NCBI GenBank assembly: GCA_021793945.1
Contig: JAJYRT010000015.1
Coordinates: 1-23,030, forward strand
Origin: Thermoplasmata archaeon
GTDB taxonomy: Archaea; Thermoplasmatota; Thermoplasmata; Thermoplasmatales; Thermoplasmataceae
Length of the DNA stretch: 23,030 nt
Reading direction: 5' to 3'
In this document: in pieces, positions 7,354 through 15,332 of the stretch
Numbering within the stretch: the stretch's first letter is position 1
Layout of the letters: every line of letters begins with the position of its first letter
Translations under genes and position numbers: made by a program
Notes under the pieces: generated by a model
The model's database searches: none
What the model saw: only the letters and a program-made list of their open reading frames with translations
Told to the model about the DNA's origin: nothing

Positions 7354-9057
7354 TCAATATACCCTTGCAGCCGGTTTCCACTTTGTTATGGCAACGGGCG
7401 CATACTCGAGTTCCACGCCGTCCTTTGTAAGCCTGGCTATTGTGTGCTTCAGGAAGTTCGCATCATCCCTTTCCGGAAAGTCCTTCCTGTAATGGGCTCC
7501 CCTGCTCTCCTTCCTCATCAGGGCACCCTTGGCAATGATCTCGGCAAGATCGATCATGAAACCCACCTCAAGTGCCCTTGTCAGTTCAAGGTTGAAAACG
7601 CTTGATTTATCCACGAGGGTGATCTTCCTGTAGCGATCCCCTATCGATTTTATTTTCTTCATTGCCTCAACCAGGTCCGGGCCGTTCCTGAAAACACCAA
7701 CGTATGAGTCCATGGTAATCCTCAGGTCCTCCGCAATCCTGGATATGTCTTCTCCGCCGTCGCGATTCAGGAGTTCGTCCCATATCCTCTTTTCTTCCGC
7801 CTCTACCCTTATCCTTTCAAGGTCGCGGTGACCATGGTTCATTGCCCACTCGGCCGCCATTTTACCAGCTATGTTGCCGAACGCGAGGCATTCATTGGTG
7901 GAATTTGAGCCAAGGCGGTTCGCGCCATGTATGCTTATGGCAACATTTTCTCCTGCCCCGAATATCCCTGGGACCTCCGTTTCGGTATTCAGGCCCACGG
8001 ATATTCCACCCATTGTGTAGTGTGTTGCCGGCCTGATCGGGATGAATTCCGTTGCAGCATCAATGTCATTGAATTTTCTTGCTATTTCCGTTATCATTGG
8101 GAGCTTTTCCTCAAGGATATCGGCCATGTGTCTCAGATCGAGATTTATGTAAGGGACGTTCCCGTATTTTCCGGTGACGCCCCTGCCCGCTTCAATCTCC
8201 CACATTATGGCCCTGGAGACTATGTCTCTTGGAGCCTTCTCAAGCTTTGTTGGAGCGTATTTTTCCATGAATCTCTTTCCTTCGCCGTTGACGAGATAAC
8301 CACCCTCTCCCCTTGCAGCTTCCGTGATGAGTATTCCTGATGGCACAAGCCCGGTTGGATGGAACTGTATGAATTCCATGTCCTTGAGCGGGAGTCCCGC
8401 CCTGAATGCAATGGCATCCCCATCGCCAGTCACGGAGTGGGCGTAGGTGCTGAACTGGTATAATCTCCCGGCCCCGCCTGCAGCGAACACAAGGGACTTT
8501 CCCTGAAACACGGTGAATTCGCCATTCCTGAGCCTTATTGACGTCAACGCATTGAATGAATTGCCGGCGACTATCAGGGACGTGACGAAATATTCATTGT
8601 AGAAATGTATGTTATCATACTTCATGCATCTGCTGAACAGTGTCTGCATTACGTGGAACCCCGTTTTGTCTGCTGCAAAGGTGGCTCTCGGAAAACTCAT
8701 TCCGCCAAAATCCCTCTGGGATATGTTTCCGTCCGGATTCCTGCTCCAGGGGCATCCCCAGTGGTCCGTGGCATAAATCTGCTCCGGCACAATCCTGACG
8801 AACCTTTCAACGGCGTCCTGATCAGCGAGATAATCGCTTCCCTTTATGGTGTCAAAGGCGTGGAGGTCAAAGCTGTCCTCCGGGTTCAGGACGGCTCCTG
8901 TGCCGCCCTCGGCTGAGACGGAATGCGATCTCAGCGGATAAAGTTTGGAGACAATCCCTACGGATATGCTCCTATCGTATTCGGCTGCAGCTATGGCCGC
9001 CCTGAGCCCAGCCATTCCCCCGCCAATGATTATGACATCCTCCTTTATGATCTCCAA
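7354..9057 (-). CDS. sdhA: Succinate dehydrogenase flavoprotein subunit A
   Basis: This 567-aa protein shows the FAD-binding fold (IIIGGGMAGLRAAIAAAE, residues 9-26), SHSVSAEGG with His45 at the covalent flavin-attachment position, the active-site region HPTGL followed by TEAARGEGGYLVNGEGKRF, and HGANRLGSNS near the C-terminal part of the FAD domain. It oxidises succinate to fumarate in the citric acid cycle, on the cytoplasmic face. The start appears to be TTG at 9057: MEIIKEDVII is the family's normal N-terminus, and the only nearby ATG (9079) is out of frame. A strong TATA box lies at 9106-9115. Fumarate reductase is possible in reverse, but the four-subunit order favours Sdh. Confidence 0.95.
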   Translation of the reverse strand: MEIIKEDVIIIGGGMAGLRAAIAAAEYDRSISVGIVSKLYPLRSHSVSAEGGTGAVLNPEDSFDLHAFDTIKGSDYLADQDAVERFVRIVPEQIYATDHWGCPWSRNPDGNISQRDFGGMSFPRATFAADKTGFHVMQTLFSRCMKYDNIHFYNEYFVTSLIVAGNSFNALTSIRLRNGEFTVFQGKSLVFAAGGAGRLYQFSTYAHSVTGDGDAIAFRAGLPLKDMEFIQFHPTGLVPSGILITEAARGEGGYLVNGEGKRFMEKYAPTKLEKAPRDIVSRAIMWEIEAGRGVTGKYGNVPYINLDLRHMADILEEKLPMITEIARKFNDIDAATEFIPIRPATHYTMGGISVGLNTETEVPGIFGAGENVAISIHGANRLGSNSTNECLAFGNIAGKMAAEWAMNHGHRDLERIRVEAEEKRIWDELLNRDGGEDISRIAEDLRITMDSYVGVFRNGPDLVEAMKKIKSIGDRYRKITLVDKSSVFNLELTRALEVGFMIDLAEIIAKGALMRKESRGAHYRKDFPERDDANFLKHTIARLTKDGVELEYAPVAITKWKPAARVY

Positions 9058-9105
9058 GATAAATACCCGGAAAAGACATTGCCTGAACCGGCTTTAAGGA
9101 TGCGC

Positions 9106-9115
9106 TTTATATATA
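9106..9115 (-). promoter_or_regulatory. TATA box of the sdhABCD operon
   Basis: The tract tttatatata is an excellent archaeal TATA element. A transcription start about 27 nt downstream (near 9083) would give a 5' leader of about 26 nt before the TTG start. No convincing Shine-Dalgarno site lies in that leader, and an out-of-frame ATG occurs at 9079. Confidence 0.6.
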
Positions 9116-9131
9116 CGGTCTTAGTTATTTG

Positions 9132-9760
9132 GTATGTACATTAAACGTGAGTTTACAGCTTTTCCCTGACTGGTTGTTGTAGATCCATTGCATTGGCTGG
9201 TTACATGAGATTTCAGGTGTAGATGCATATGTCTGTACCTAAGGTAATGCTTTAAAGCCGCTTTGTGTGGGACTATTTTGGCCAGTTTTGCTCACTCTCT
9301 CGAGGTCTCTTCTTGATACCTCGGCGTGCTTCTGGTTGATCTCCGGAGTAAGCATCTCTCCAGCATCAGGTAGTGCGCGTGCAAGCCGGATTGTACTATA
9401 TGCACCGAGGGTTTCCATCTTCAGGTAGGATGCGTCGGTACTAACGGTATTACCTGACCATGGCTAGAAAAAAGCATTAAGCTGGCAACTGCTCCTGAAA
9501 CCTGTATTCTACGAAGATTCAGGTTTCGTCATAGAGAATTGACTGCCTTGATGCAACGAAAATTCTAAGACATCGTATTGGAAACAGATTCACCTGGGTA
9601 CACGTTCAGACCGTTTTTTAGGGTTCGTACAATACATTCCATTAACCAATAAAATTGAAGAATTCAACCTTGAGGAAAGCAGGATCTTTTTCGAATAAAA
9701 TTTTTAGCAGAACGCTATTAGGTATTACAGGACATAATGAATGAATCCGGATAGTGGTGT
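9132..9760. other. Gene-poor interval with degraded coding sequence
   Basis: About 630 bp between the sdh promoter and the HAD gene hold no intact gene. The minus strand contains an open stretch at 9239-9463 with protein-like composition and another short one at 9565-9642 in a different frame, suggesting a decayed gene. A hairpin-capable inverted pair (GAAACCTG / CAGGTTTC, about 9496-9526) lies between them. I see no tRNA, CRISPR or complete insertion sequence. Confidence 0.45.
9239..9463 (-). pseudogene. Open minus-strand fragment, possible decayed gene
   Basis: From just after a stop at 9464-9466 the minus strand reads 74 codons to TAG at 9239-9241. The only ATG gives 59 residues from 9418, beginning METLGAYSTIRLARALPDAG and continuing through a charged helical segment (EINQKHAEVSRRDLERVSK). 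The composition is that of a real, partly helical protein, but there is no promoter or Shine-Dalgarno site before the ATG and no family that I recognise. I infer a fragment of a larger gene, possibly a transposase or regulator; it could instead be a real small protein. Confidence 0.3.
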
Positions 9761-9763
9761 TTG

Positions 9764-10432
9764 ATGAGGAAGGTTGTGGTCTTTGACTTTGATGGAACTG
9801 TAATCCTTGGAGACCAGCCTTATTACCGTTGTGCAGAAATAATTTCAAAACAACTTCCTGCTTCCGATGCAGATGCCTTCATCTCAAAAGTGAAAGCCGC
9901 ACTCACACGTTCTATACCATTCCCGGGTGAGGATGGATGGAACATGCTCTCCAATCTGTCCAGAGAATTCAGTTCAAAAGATACATTTACAGCTGCGTTT
10001 CATGAGACCAGAAAGGAAATGCTTGAGTACGGAAATATGACTTACATGCCAGAATCTGTGAAAGTTCTTCTGAGAAGGATTAAACAATATGCTGTCCTAG
10101 CCCTGGCCTCGAATTCGCCTCCAAGTTATGTCGAGCCTGTACTGAGAAAATACTCGCTGGACAGTTACTTCAGCTACGTTCGGCCCAGTGCTGGTAAGCC
10201 TTCAGGCTTTGAGTATATAGTAAGGCAGATCATTGATCATGAAAAGTTACCTGCGGATTTCATGCTATTGAGCGTCGGTGATCATTATGTCAATGACATA
10301 CTGCCTGCAGTGGAATCAGGATGGGACGGAGCATTCGTAAACCCTTACGGAGTGGATCCAAGGAAGTCAACGGTGTCTGCCGGAGATATCGATGCACTTT
10401 CAGAGTGGATCATTGACTGGGTTCAGGGATAG
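9764..10432 (+). CDS. HAD-superfamily hydrolase
   Basis: The 222-aa protein has the four HAD motifs in order: DFDGTVI near the N-terminus (nucleophile Asp and acid/base Asp), ALASNSPP (motif II Ser), GKPSGFEY (motif III Lys), and SVGDHYVNDILPA (motif IV, two metal-binding Asp). The helical cap inserted between motifs I and II suggests a subfamily IA phosphatase such as a phosphoglycolate- or sugar-phosphate phosphatase; the substrate is not readable. I prefer ATG 9764, with GGTG upstream, to the TTG at 9761. It stands alone, convergent with the sugar ABC operon (three bases between the stops), and its upstream flank is the decayed interval. Confidence 0.88.
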   Translation: MRKVVVFDFDGTVILGDQPYYRCAEIISKQLPASDADAFISKVKAALTRSIPFPGEDGWNMLSNLSREFSSKDTFTAAFHETRKEMLEYGNMTYMPESVKVLLRRIKQYAVLALASNSPPSYVEPVLRKYSLDSYFSYVRPSAGKPSGFEYIVRQIIDHEKLPADFMLLSVGDHYVNDILPAVESGWDGAFVNPYGVDPRKSTVSAGDIDALSEWIIDWVQG

Positions 10433-10435
10433 AAC

Positions 10436-11479
10436 TCAGGCAGGACTTTCAAAACCATGTTCTTCTTCGATCGGTATCCTGTTTCCGTCCCTGAAAAGCA
10501 TGACCTTCCTAATGTCAATAAATATCCCAACCTCAGCGTTTTCAGTAATTCCATTGAGGTTATCCATTCTCACTCTGAGCCTTGCACCTGCAAATTCGAG
10601 TGTTACAATGTACTGGTAACCCAGGTACTGTATATTTATGACTTTTCCGATCATATCAGTATTTGTTTTCTCCGTAGACAGCGAGATATCTTCGATTCTA
10701 ACACCAAGAGAGTCAAAATCCTTCCTTATACCCAGATCTGGAAGCAATTTGGAAGAGATCAGGTTGATGCCTCCCAGGAAAGATGCCGCGAAGAGAGTTT
10801 TGGGTCTGGAATAGATTTCTGCTGGCGTGCCTGATTGTATTACCCGGGCTTTGTTCAGTATAACGATCCGATCACCCAGCGCCATAGCTTCCTCCTGATC
10901 GTGAGTAACATGAATGGCGGTTATACCCAGCTTTCTTTGTGTTTCCTTGAGGTAGTCACGCAGGTCGATCCTTACCCTTGCATCCAGATTTGAAAGAGGT
11001 TCGTCCATAAGCAATATTGCCGGTTTCTTTATCAGTGCCCTTGCAAGGGCCACTCTCTGCTGCTGGCCTCCGCTCAGCTGCTTGGGATACTTATTCTCCT
11101 GGCCCTCCAGTTCCATTACCCTCAGTAGCTCTTGAACATGCGTCCGTATGTAGTCGTTCGTATAGCGCTCCACCGTCATGGGCATGGCAATGTTCTCGTA
11201 AACGGTGAGATGAGGATATAGGGCATAGTTCTGGAAAACAAGTCCAACACTCCTTTTCCATGAAGGCAATGCCGTAACATCTTTGCCTCCGATCACAACG
11301 CTGCCTGTGTCTGGGCTCTCGAGCCCTGCGGCAATCCTCAACAGCGTGGTCTTTCCCGAACCAGAAGGGCCAAGGACAACGGCATAGGTCTTCTGGTCAA
11401 ACTGGAGATTATCGAGGGAGAGTGCTAGAAACTTGTCGAATGTCTTCCTGATACTGTGCATCTCAAATTGAGAACTCAT
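10436..11479 (-). CDS. Sugar ABC transporter ATP-binding protein (MalK/UgpC-like, CUT1)
   Basis: The 347-aa protein has Walker A GPSGSGKTT (37-45), a Q-loop (VFQNYALYPH), signature LSGGQQQR, Walker B ILLMDEPLSNLD and the switch His in HVTHDQEEAMALGDR. The roughly 110-residue C-terminal extension (IGKVINIQYLGYQYIVTLEFAGARLRVRMD) resembles the TOBE regulatory domain of CUT1 ATPases such as MalK and GlcV. It would power import of a sugar or glycerol-phosphate-like substrate together with the fused permease. ATG 11479 overlaps the permease stop by four bases (ATGA), with GGAGGT at 11488-11493. A longer in-frame start at 11503 would overlap the permease gene and is not favoured. Confidence 0.93.
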   Translation of the reverse strand: MSSQFEMHSIRKTFDKFLALSLDNLQFDQKTYAVVLGPSGSGKTTLLRIAAGLESPDTGSVVIGGKDVTALPSWKRSVGLVFQNYALYPHLTVYENIAMPMTVERYTNDYIRTHVQELLRVMELEGQENKYPKQLSGGQQQRVALARALIKKPAILLMDEPLSNLDARVRIDLRDYLKETQRKLGITAIHVTHDQEEAMALGDRIVILNKARVIQSGTPAEIYSRPKTLFAASFLGGINLISSKLLPDLGIRKDFDSLGVRIEDISLSTEKTNTDMIGKVINIQYLGYQYIVTLEFAGARLRVRMDNLNGITENAEVGIFIDIRKVMLFRDGNRIPIEEEHGFESPA

Positions 11480-13179
11480 CCTACTGTACCTCCAACTCTC
11501 CACAGCTTATCTATTCTTTTCCTTGCAAAATATATCAACAGAATGGAAGGTATGAGGCTGATCATGCTAGCGGCAGAAAGTTCTCCATAATTGAATGCTT
11601 CATGACCGATTGTGCCTCCAATAAAAATAGTGATGGTCTGTGCTCCGCTCGGGAAAAGGAAATTCATGTTGAATGGTGTGTATGCAAATGCAAGTGGGAA
11701 TATCAGCGCACCCCAAGCTATGATGAAAGCGTAAAGCAGTGTAACAGAGATACCATCTCCACTCAGCCTCAGGATAACCCGATAGAAGGACCTGTAAACG
11801 CTCATGCCATCCATATTCGCAGCCTCGTCAAGATGTTTCGGGAATGTGGAATAGAAATTGTACAGCATCCATATGGTGATAGGCATGACGAAGACTGGAT
11901 ATGATATGATAAGGCCAAGCCAGCTGTTCAGCAGTCCCACTGACTTTATGATCCCAATCATCGGTATCATGAAGATCACGGTCGGCAGCGAATAGATGAA
12001 AAGTATCAATGCAATGAACTTCAACCCACCGGTTCTGTGCCGGGATATTGAATAAGCCGCTGGAGCTCCGATGAAAAATACCAGGAAGGAGGTACCAAGC
12101 GACACTATAAGGCTCGAGATAAAGTAAGGCTGCCCGATCGTGATGCTCCTGAAATAGCCGGCTAAAGTTACAACAGAAGGAATTATTACAGGTGGAATAG
12201 AAATAATCTCACTTAGGGTCTTGACGGATTCAAGCAGCAGCCATGAGAACGGTAGCAGTATAAATACCAGGTAGAGAATTACGAAGAACCACGCCACTTT
12301 TCTCGGCATCTCCCTGTTTGGCATGAACTTGAACCTGATCTTCCTGGATCGTGCGGATCCCCTCAGGGAAAGACGAACAAACAGGATCGCAATCGCGGTC
12401 GAAACAACTGTCATGAGTGTCATAAGGACCGCAGCCTGTCCCTGCCCGATGATGCCTCCGGTTTCGTACAGGTTGTATGCTAGGTAGGATATATCCATGA
12501 TAGCGAATGGGGATGAAGAGGAGAGTGCAACGTAGATAGGATCAAAGGTGAAGGAACCGAATATGACCATTAGAACTGTCGCAGAAAGCAGGCTGGGCTT
12601 AATGTATGGAAGATCGACCTGGAAAAGTTTCCTCATGCCTACGAGGCCATCCATGTGTGCTGCTTCCTCTATATGGGGCGGTATGGCCTTGAGACCAGAA
12701 TATATTATGAGTGTTGCAAGCGGCAGGCTTGTCCAGACATCAATGAGCACTATGCTCCATGGAGTTGTGAAAAGATCCACCTTTGCGATGTAGTACATGA
12801 AGCCATTTGTAGGGTTCAGCATGAAAACCCACATTACCGCGCCGGTTACCAGCGGGATGAATGAGGAGAGCAGAACTATTGGAAGAAGATATGGTTTATT
12901 TAGCCTCTTTAAAAAAGTGGCCAGGGGGATTGCAAGGAGTACGTCGATAAGAGGGACCGCAAGAGTATAGAGTAAGGTGTTGTAGAAGACCTGTGTTAGA
13001 TGGTATATCTTGAATGCAGTGATATAGTTGCTAATACCCCAGACAATGGAGCCGTCAGGATTCTGGCTCTGGAACGTAAGGATAAAATTCCATAACATTG
13101 GGTAAATTGCGAAAATTAAGAAATAAATTAGGGCGGGAAGGACCAGGATGGTTGCTTGCCGCTTATTAGGTGATTTCAT
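11476..13179 (-). CDS. Fused two-domain sugar ABC permease (MalF-MalG-like in one chain)
   Basis: This 567-aa membrane protein contains two complete CUT1 permease domains. The first half (about 1-275) carries an EAA loop EEAAHMDGLVGMRKLFQVDLP, and the second (about 290-567) carries DEAANMDGMSVYRSFYRVIL. Each half has about six membrane segments, and a basic linker (RGSARSRKIRFKFMPNREMPRK) joins them. In most CUT1 systems these are two separate proteins. The binding protein lies 10 bp upstream and the ATPase overlaps downstream, so one operon supplies a complete importer with one permease chain. The second EAA loop lacks the usual proline after the helix (RVILRLSGDG). A sequencing fusion is unlikely because the frame is continuous through a conserved-looking linker. 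Confidence 0.92.
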   Translation of the reverse strand: MKSPNKRQATILVLPALIYFLIFAIYPMLWNFILTFQSQNPDGSIVWGISNYITAFKIYHLTQVFYNTLLYTLAVPLIDVLLAIPLATFLKRLNKPYLLPIVLLSSFIPLVTGAVMWVFMLNPTNGFMYYIAKVDLFTTPWSIVLIDVWTSLPLATLIIYSGLKAIPPHIEEAAHMDGLVGMRKLFQVDLPYIKPSLLSATVLMVIFGSFTFDPIYVALSSSSPFAIMDISYLAYNLYETGGIIGQGQAAVLMTLMTVVSTAIAILFVRLSLRGSARSRKIRFKFMPNREMPRKVAWFFVILYLVFILLPFSWLLLESVKTLSEIISIPPVIIPSVVTLAGYFRSITIGQPYFISSLIVSLGTSFLVFFIGAPAAYSISRHRTGGLKFIALILFIYSLPTVIFMIPMIGIIKSVGLLNSWLGLIISYPVFVMPITIWMLYNFYSTFPKHLDEAANMDGMSVYRSFYRVILRLSGDGISVTLLYAFIIAWGALIFPLAFAYTPFNMNFLFPSGAQTITIFIGGTIGHEAFNYGELSAASMISLIPSILLIYFARKRIDKLWRVGGTVG

Positions 13180-13189
13180 GCAACATCAG

Positions 13190-14665
13190 TTAGAGAACGA
13201 TGTTGTCGGTTTTCAGTGTCTGCGTCCATTCTGTCGCCGCTGTATTGAGTGCTGCTGAAGCCGTTGTTGTGCCCTCAAAGTAATCAAGTACCTGTGTGTT
13301 GAAATCCGGTATGAGTGTGCTGAAGAGAGGGGAGACCTGACCGACAACCGCTGCATAACTCGGATCCAGGTGAATTGTGGCAGAATAGTTAACGAAGCTG
13401 CTTACCCACCCAAAGCCTGGATCGGACTCGGCAACCTGCAGTCCGTCGGAGCTTCCTGGAAGGAAAGAGAAATCCGTGATTCCAAGGCCATACTGTGTTG
13501 ACGATGTTGCAAAGTTCAGGAAGTCAACGGCGAGAGTGAGGTTTGGAGAATGCGGGTTCACTCCAAGGAAGGTTGGCGAATAACCAGTATATCCGCCTGG
13601 AAGCAGGGAGACGTTGTAATTTCCAGCCACATTGGACTGGGAACTGTTGGAATAGTCAGGGAAGAAGCTGGACCAGGCAATACCCATCGCATAGTGGCCT
13701 GTTTCATAGTATGTCAGCTGCTCGCTGTATCCAACAGGGCTCAACGAAACAGAAGGTTCGTACTGGGTCAGGTTCTTGTACATTTCAAGTGCCCGGACTC
13801 CAGCACTATTGTTGAATGACACTGTGAAATTGCCGCTCTTATTTCCAAAATAAGTCCAGTAATTGGGTGAGGAGTTTACCGGAACACCAGTGTTATGGTC
13901 TGAGGAAAGGTAGGGGTATGCAAGGTTATAGAAACCATCAATTATTGAGTGGGTAGCATGGTCCGGGAAGAGAAGTGCGTAGTTGTTGCTTGTGCCGTTG
14001 AACGAGGTGCTTGTATTGATGAAGGAAGCTGCGTCCTGAAGTGCAGTCCAGTTCTGGTAGGTTCTCGGGTTGAAGCTGAAGTGGTATTTGGCTGAGAAAG
14101 CGTTCTGGAGGGTCGTGTTGTCAAATATACTCTTCTGGTAAACCAGCATGTAGCCGATAACTGTGTGTATCGGTACTCCGATTGTGCCCAGGACTGTCCC
14201 ATTTGGTGCGATCCTGTACCCTCCTGAGTACATGTTCCCGCCTATCTGGTTTGAAAGGTTGATAACACCATTTCCACCAGCTGAGCTGGTTGGAAGATTG
14301 TACAGGTATGGGCCGAGTGTCGGGGCTCCAGAGGCATAATACATCATAATGTTAGGGGTGTTCGAACCACCCTGAAGTGCGCTCTTCTCTGAGGTAAGAA
14401 GGTTGGAATACCCCTCGGTGGTTATCTGTACCGTTACATTTGGATTGGCCTTCTCGAAGTTTGAAGCGACCATTGACATGTACTGTTCTGTCATGCTCCC
14501 GCTACCAACTTCAACCACAAGTGTCTGCTTGTTGGACGTTGAACCGTGTTCCAGTTCAATGACAGAAATTCCGGCGGCAATCACAACAATAACAACAACT
14601 ATAGCAATTATCGCAGGCAATCTGCTTTTTTTCTTGATCCCTTCCGGGACCGGACTATTATCCAT
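13190..14665 (-). CDS. Membrane-anchored extracellular sugar-binding protein of an ABC transporter
   Basis: The 491-aa protein has a short basic cytoplasmic tail (KKKSR), one membrane helix at about residues 15-37 and a large external domain beginning QTLVVEVGSGSMTEQYMSMVASNFEKANPNVTVQI, the typical opening of family 1 solute-binding proteins. The exposed domain is rich in Asn, Ser, Thr and Tyr and has more than a dozen N-x-S/T sequons, as expected for a glycosylated surface protein. It captures the sugar for the fused permease encoded 10 bp downstream. No lipobox cysteine is seen, so it is held by its N-terminal helix. ATG 14665 has a TATA-like element about 27 nt upstream. Confidence 0.9.
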   Translation of the reverse strand: MDNSPVPEGIKKKSRLPAIIAIVVVIVVIAAGISVIELEHGSTSNKQTLVVEVGSGSMTEQYMSMVASNFEKANPNVTVQITTEGYSNLLTSEKSALQGGSNTPNIMMYYASGAPTLGPYLYNLPTSSAGGNGVINLSNQIGGNMYSGGYRIAPNGTVLGTIGVPIHTVIGYMLVYQKSIFDNTTLQNAFSAKYHFSFNPRTYQNWTALQDAASFINTSTSFNGTSNNYALLFPDHATHSIIDGFYNLAYPYLSSDHNTGVPVNSSPNYWTYFGNKSGNFTVSFNNSAGVRALEMYKNLTQYEPSVSLSPVGYSEQLTYYETGHYAMGIAWSSFFPDYSNSSQSNVAGNYNVSLLPGGYTGYSPTFLGVNPHSPNLTLAVDFLNFATSSTQYGLGITDFSFLPGSSDGLQVAESDPGFGWVSSFVNYSATIHLDPSYAAVVGQVSPLFSTLIPDFNTQVLDYFEGTTTASAALNTAATEWTQTLKTDNIVL

Positions 14666-14686
14666 ATATGGCGAGCGTAATAGGTG

Positions 14687-14696
14687 AATAAGTATT
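14687..14696 (-). promoter_or_regulatory. TATA-like box of the sugar ABC operon
   Basis: The minus-strand tract AATACTTATT is centred about 27 nt before ATG 14665, giving a leaderless start for the binding protein. A second A+T tract (actatatata, 14727-14736) lies farther upstream and could serve instead. Confidence 0.45.
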
Positions 14697-14839
14697 CTTT
14701 CTCTATAGAAGACATGCCAATATTTTTACTATATATAGAAGTCGTGACTTTACATCCAATTTATTTTTGTTGATTCAGGAACTTGTTCTCCCCGCTTTTA
14801 CCACCACGATATCTTGCTTAACGGTTCCAGGATATCCTT

Positions 14840-15199
14840 CTACCTCTTCGTTCTCTCCAGCTCCAGGATCATCCTCTCAAGGGAGTATTTCTTCAACAGT
14901 CCGGACGATTCCATTCCCCTCAGCAGTGCAGAACGGATGATCAGAGATATGAAAAAGACAAAGAGGATGCCGCGGATGGTAGACTCCTTGTGGTTCCTCA
15001 GCGGGAATATGTCCAGGTATGTCTTGATCACCCTGAACGCTTTCTCTATGGCGTCTCTCTGCCTGGACGAGGACAGGTTTGCACCCAGCTTGACTGTTAT
15101 GGTCGGCAGCGAGATGATAACGATGGTTGAATCGATTGCTCCCATGAGCACTGCGATCGTAAGTGCAATGATCAGCTTGCTCTCGCTTTCCACAACCAT
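14840..15199 (-). pseudogene. Chimeric remnant: MFS transporter start joined to transposase end
   Basis: The 119-residue frame joins two unrelated pieces. Residues 1 to about 44, including VLMGAIDSTIVIISLPTI, match helix 1 of DHA2-type drug:H+ antiporters, which carry the LDSTIVNVALP motif. From about residue 46, RQRDAIEKAFRVIKTYLDIFPLRN, then STIRGILFVFFISLIIR and KKYSLERMILELE match the C-terminus of IS1634/IS4-group DDE transposases, including the late catalytic Glu-x-Phe region. After the TAG at 14840-14842 the same frame continues with KDILEPL, a typical end of such transposases, so the TAG looks like a decayed Gln codon. I infer an insertion into an MFS gene followed by deletion. No terminal repeats remain visible. 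Confidence 0.75.
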
Positions 15200-15303
15200 A
15201 CATGTATTTTTTGTATTACTACTTTCATCGGACTCCTTATGATAATCATGCCACTATACTCAAAGGCCATTCGCGGTGGCCATATTTTTCCTGAACTGGA
15301 TAA

Positions 15304-15310
15304 CTTTATA
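15304..15310 (+). promoter_or_regulatory. TATA-like box of the SDR gene
   Basis: The sequence ctttata is centred about 26 nt before ATG 15333 and decides in favour of that start over an in-frame ATG at 15276, which would add residues unlike the family. Confidence 0.55.
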
Positions 15311-15332
15311 CGCGTTTTCCATATTTGCAGTC

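Noticed and set aside
7842..8916. Several plus-strand reading frames inside sdhA
   Set aside because: They are antisense to a full-length conserved flavoprotein and match nothing recognisable.
9035..9079. An upstream ATG at 9079 in the sdhA leader as a regulatory peptide
   Set aside because: The frame runs into sdhA out of phase without a sensible ribosome-binding site; it is noted only because it affects the start choice.
14814..15242. A plus-strand reading frame of 142 codons opposite the chimeric remnant
   Set aside because: The minus strand has recognisable MFS and transposase sequence; the plus-strand product is a shadow with no family features.
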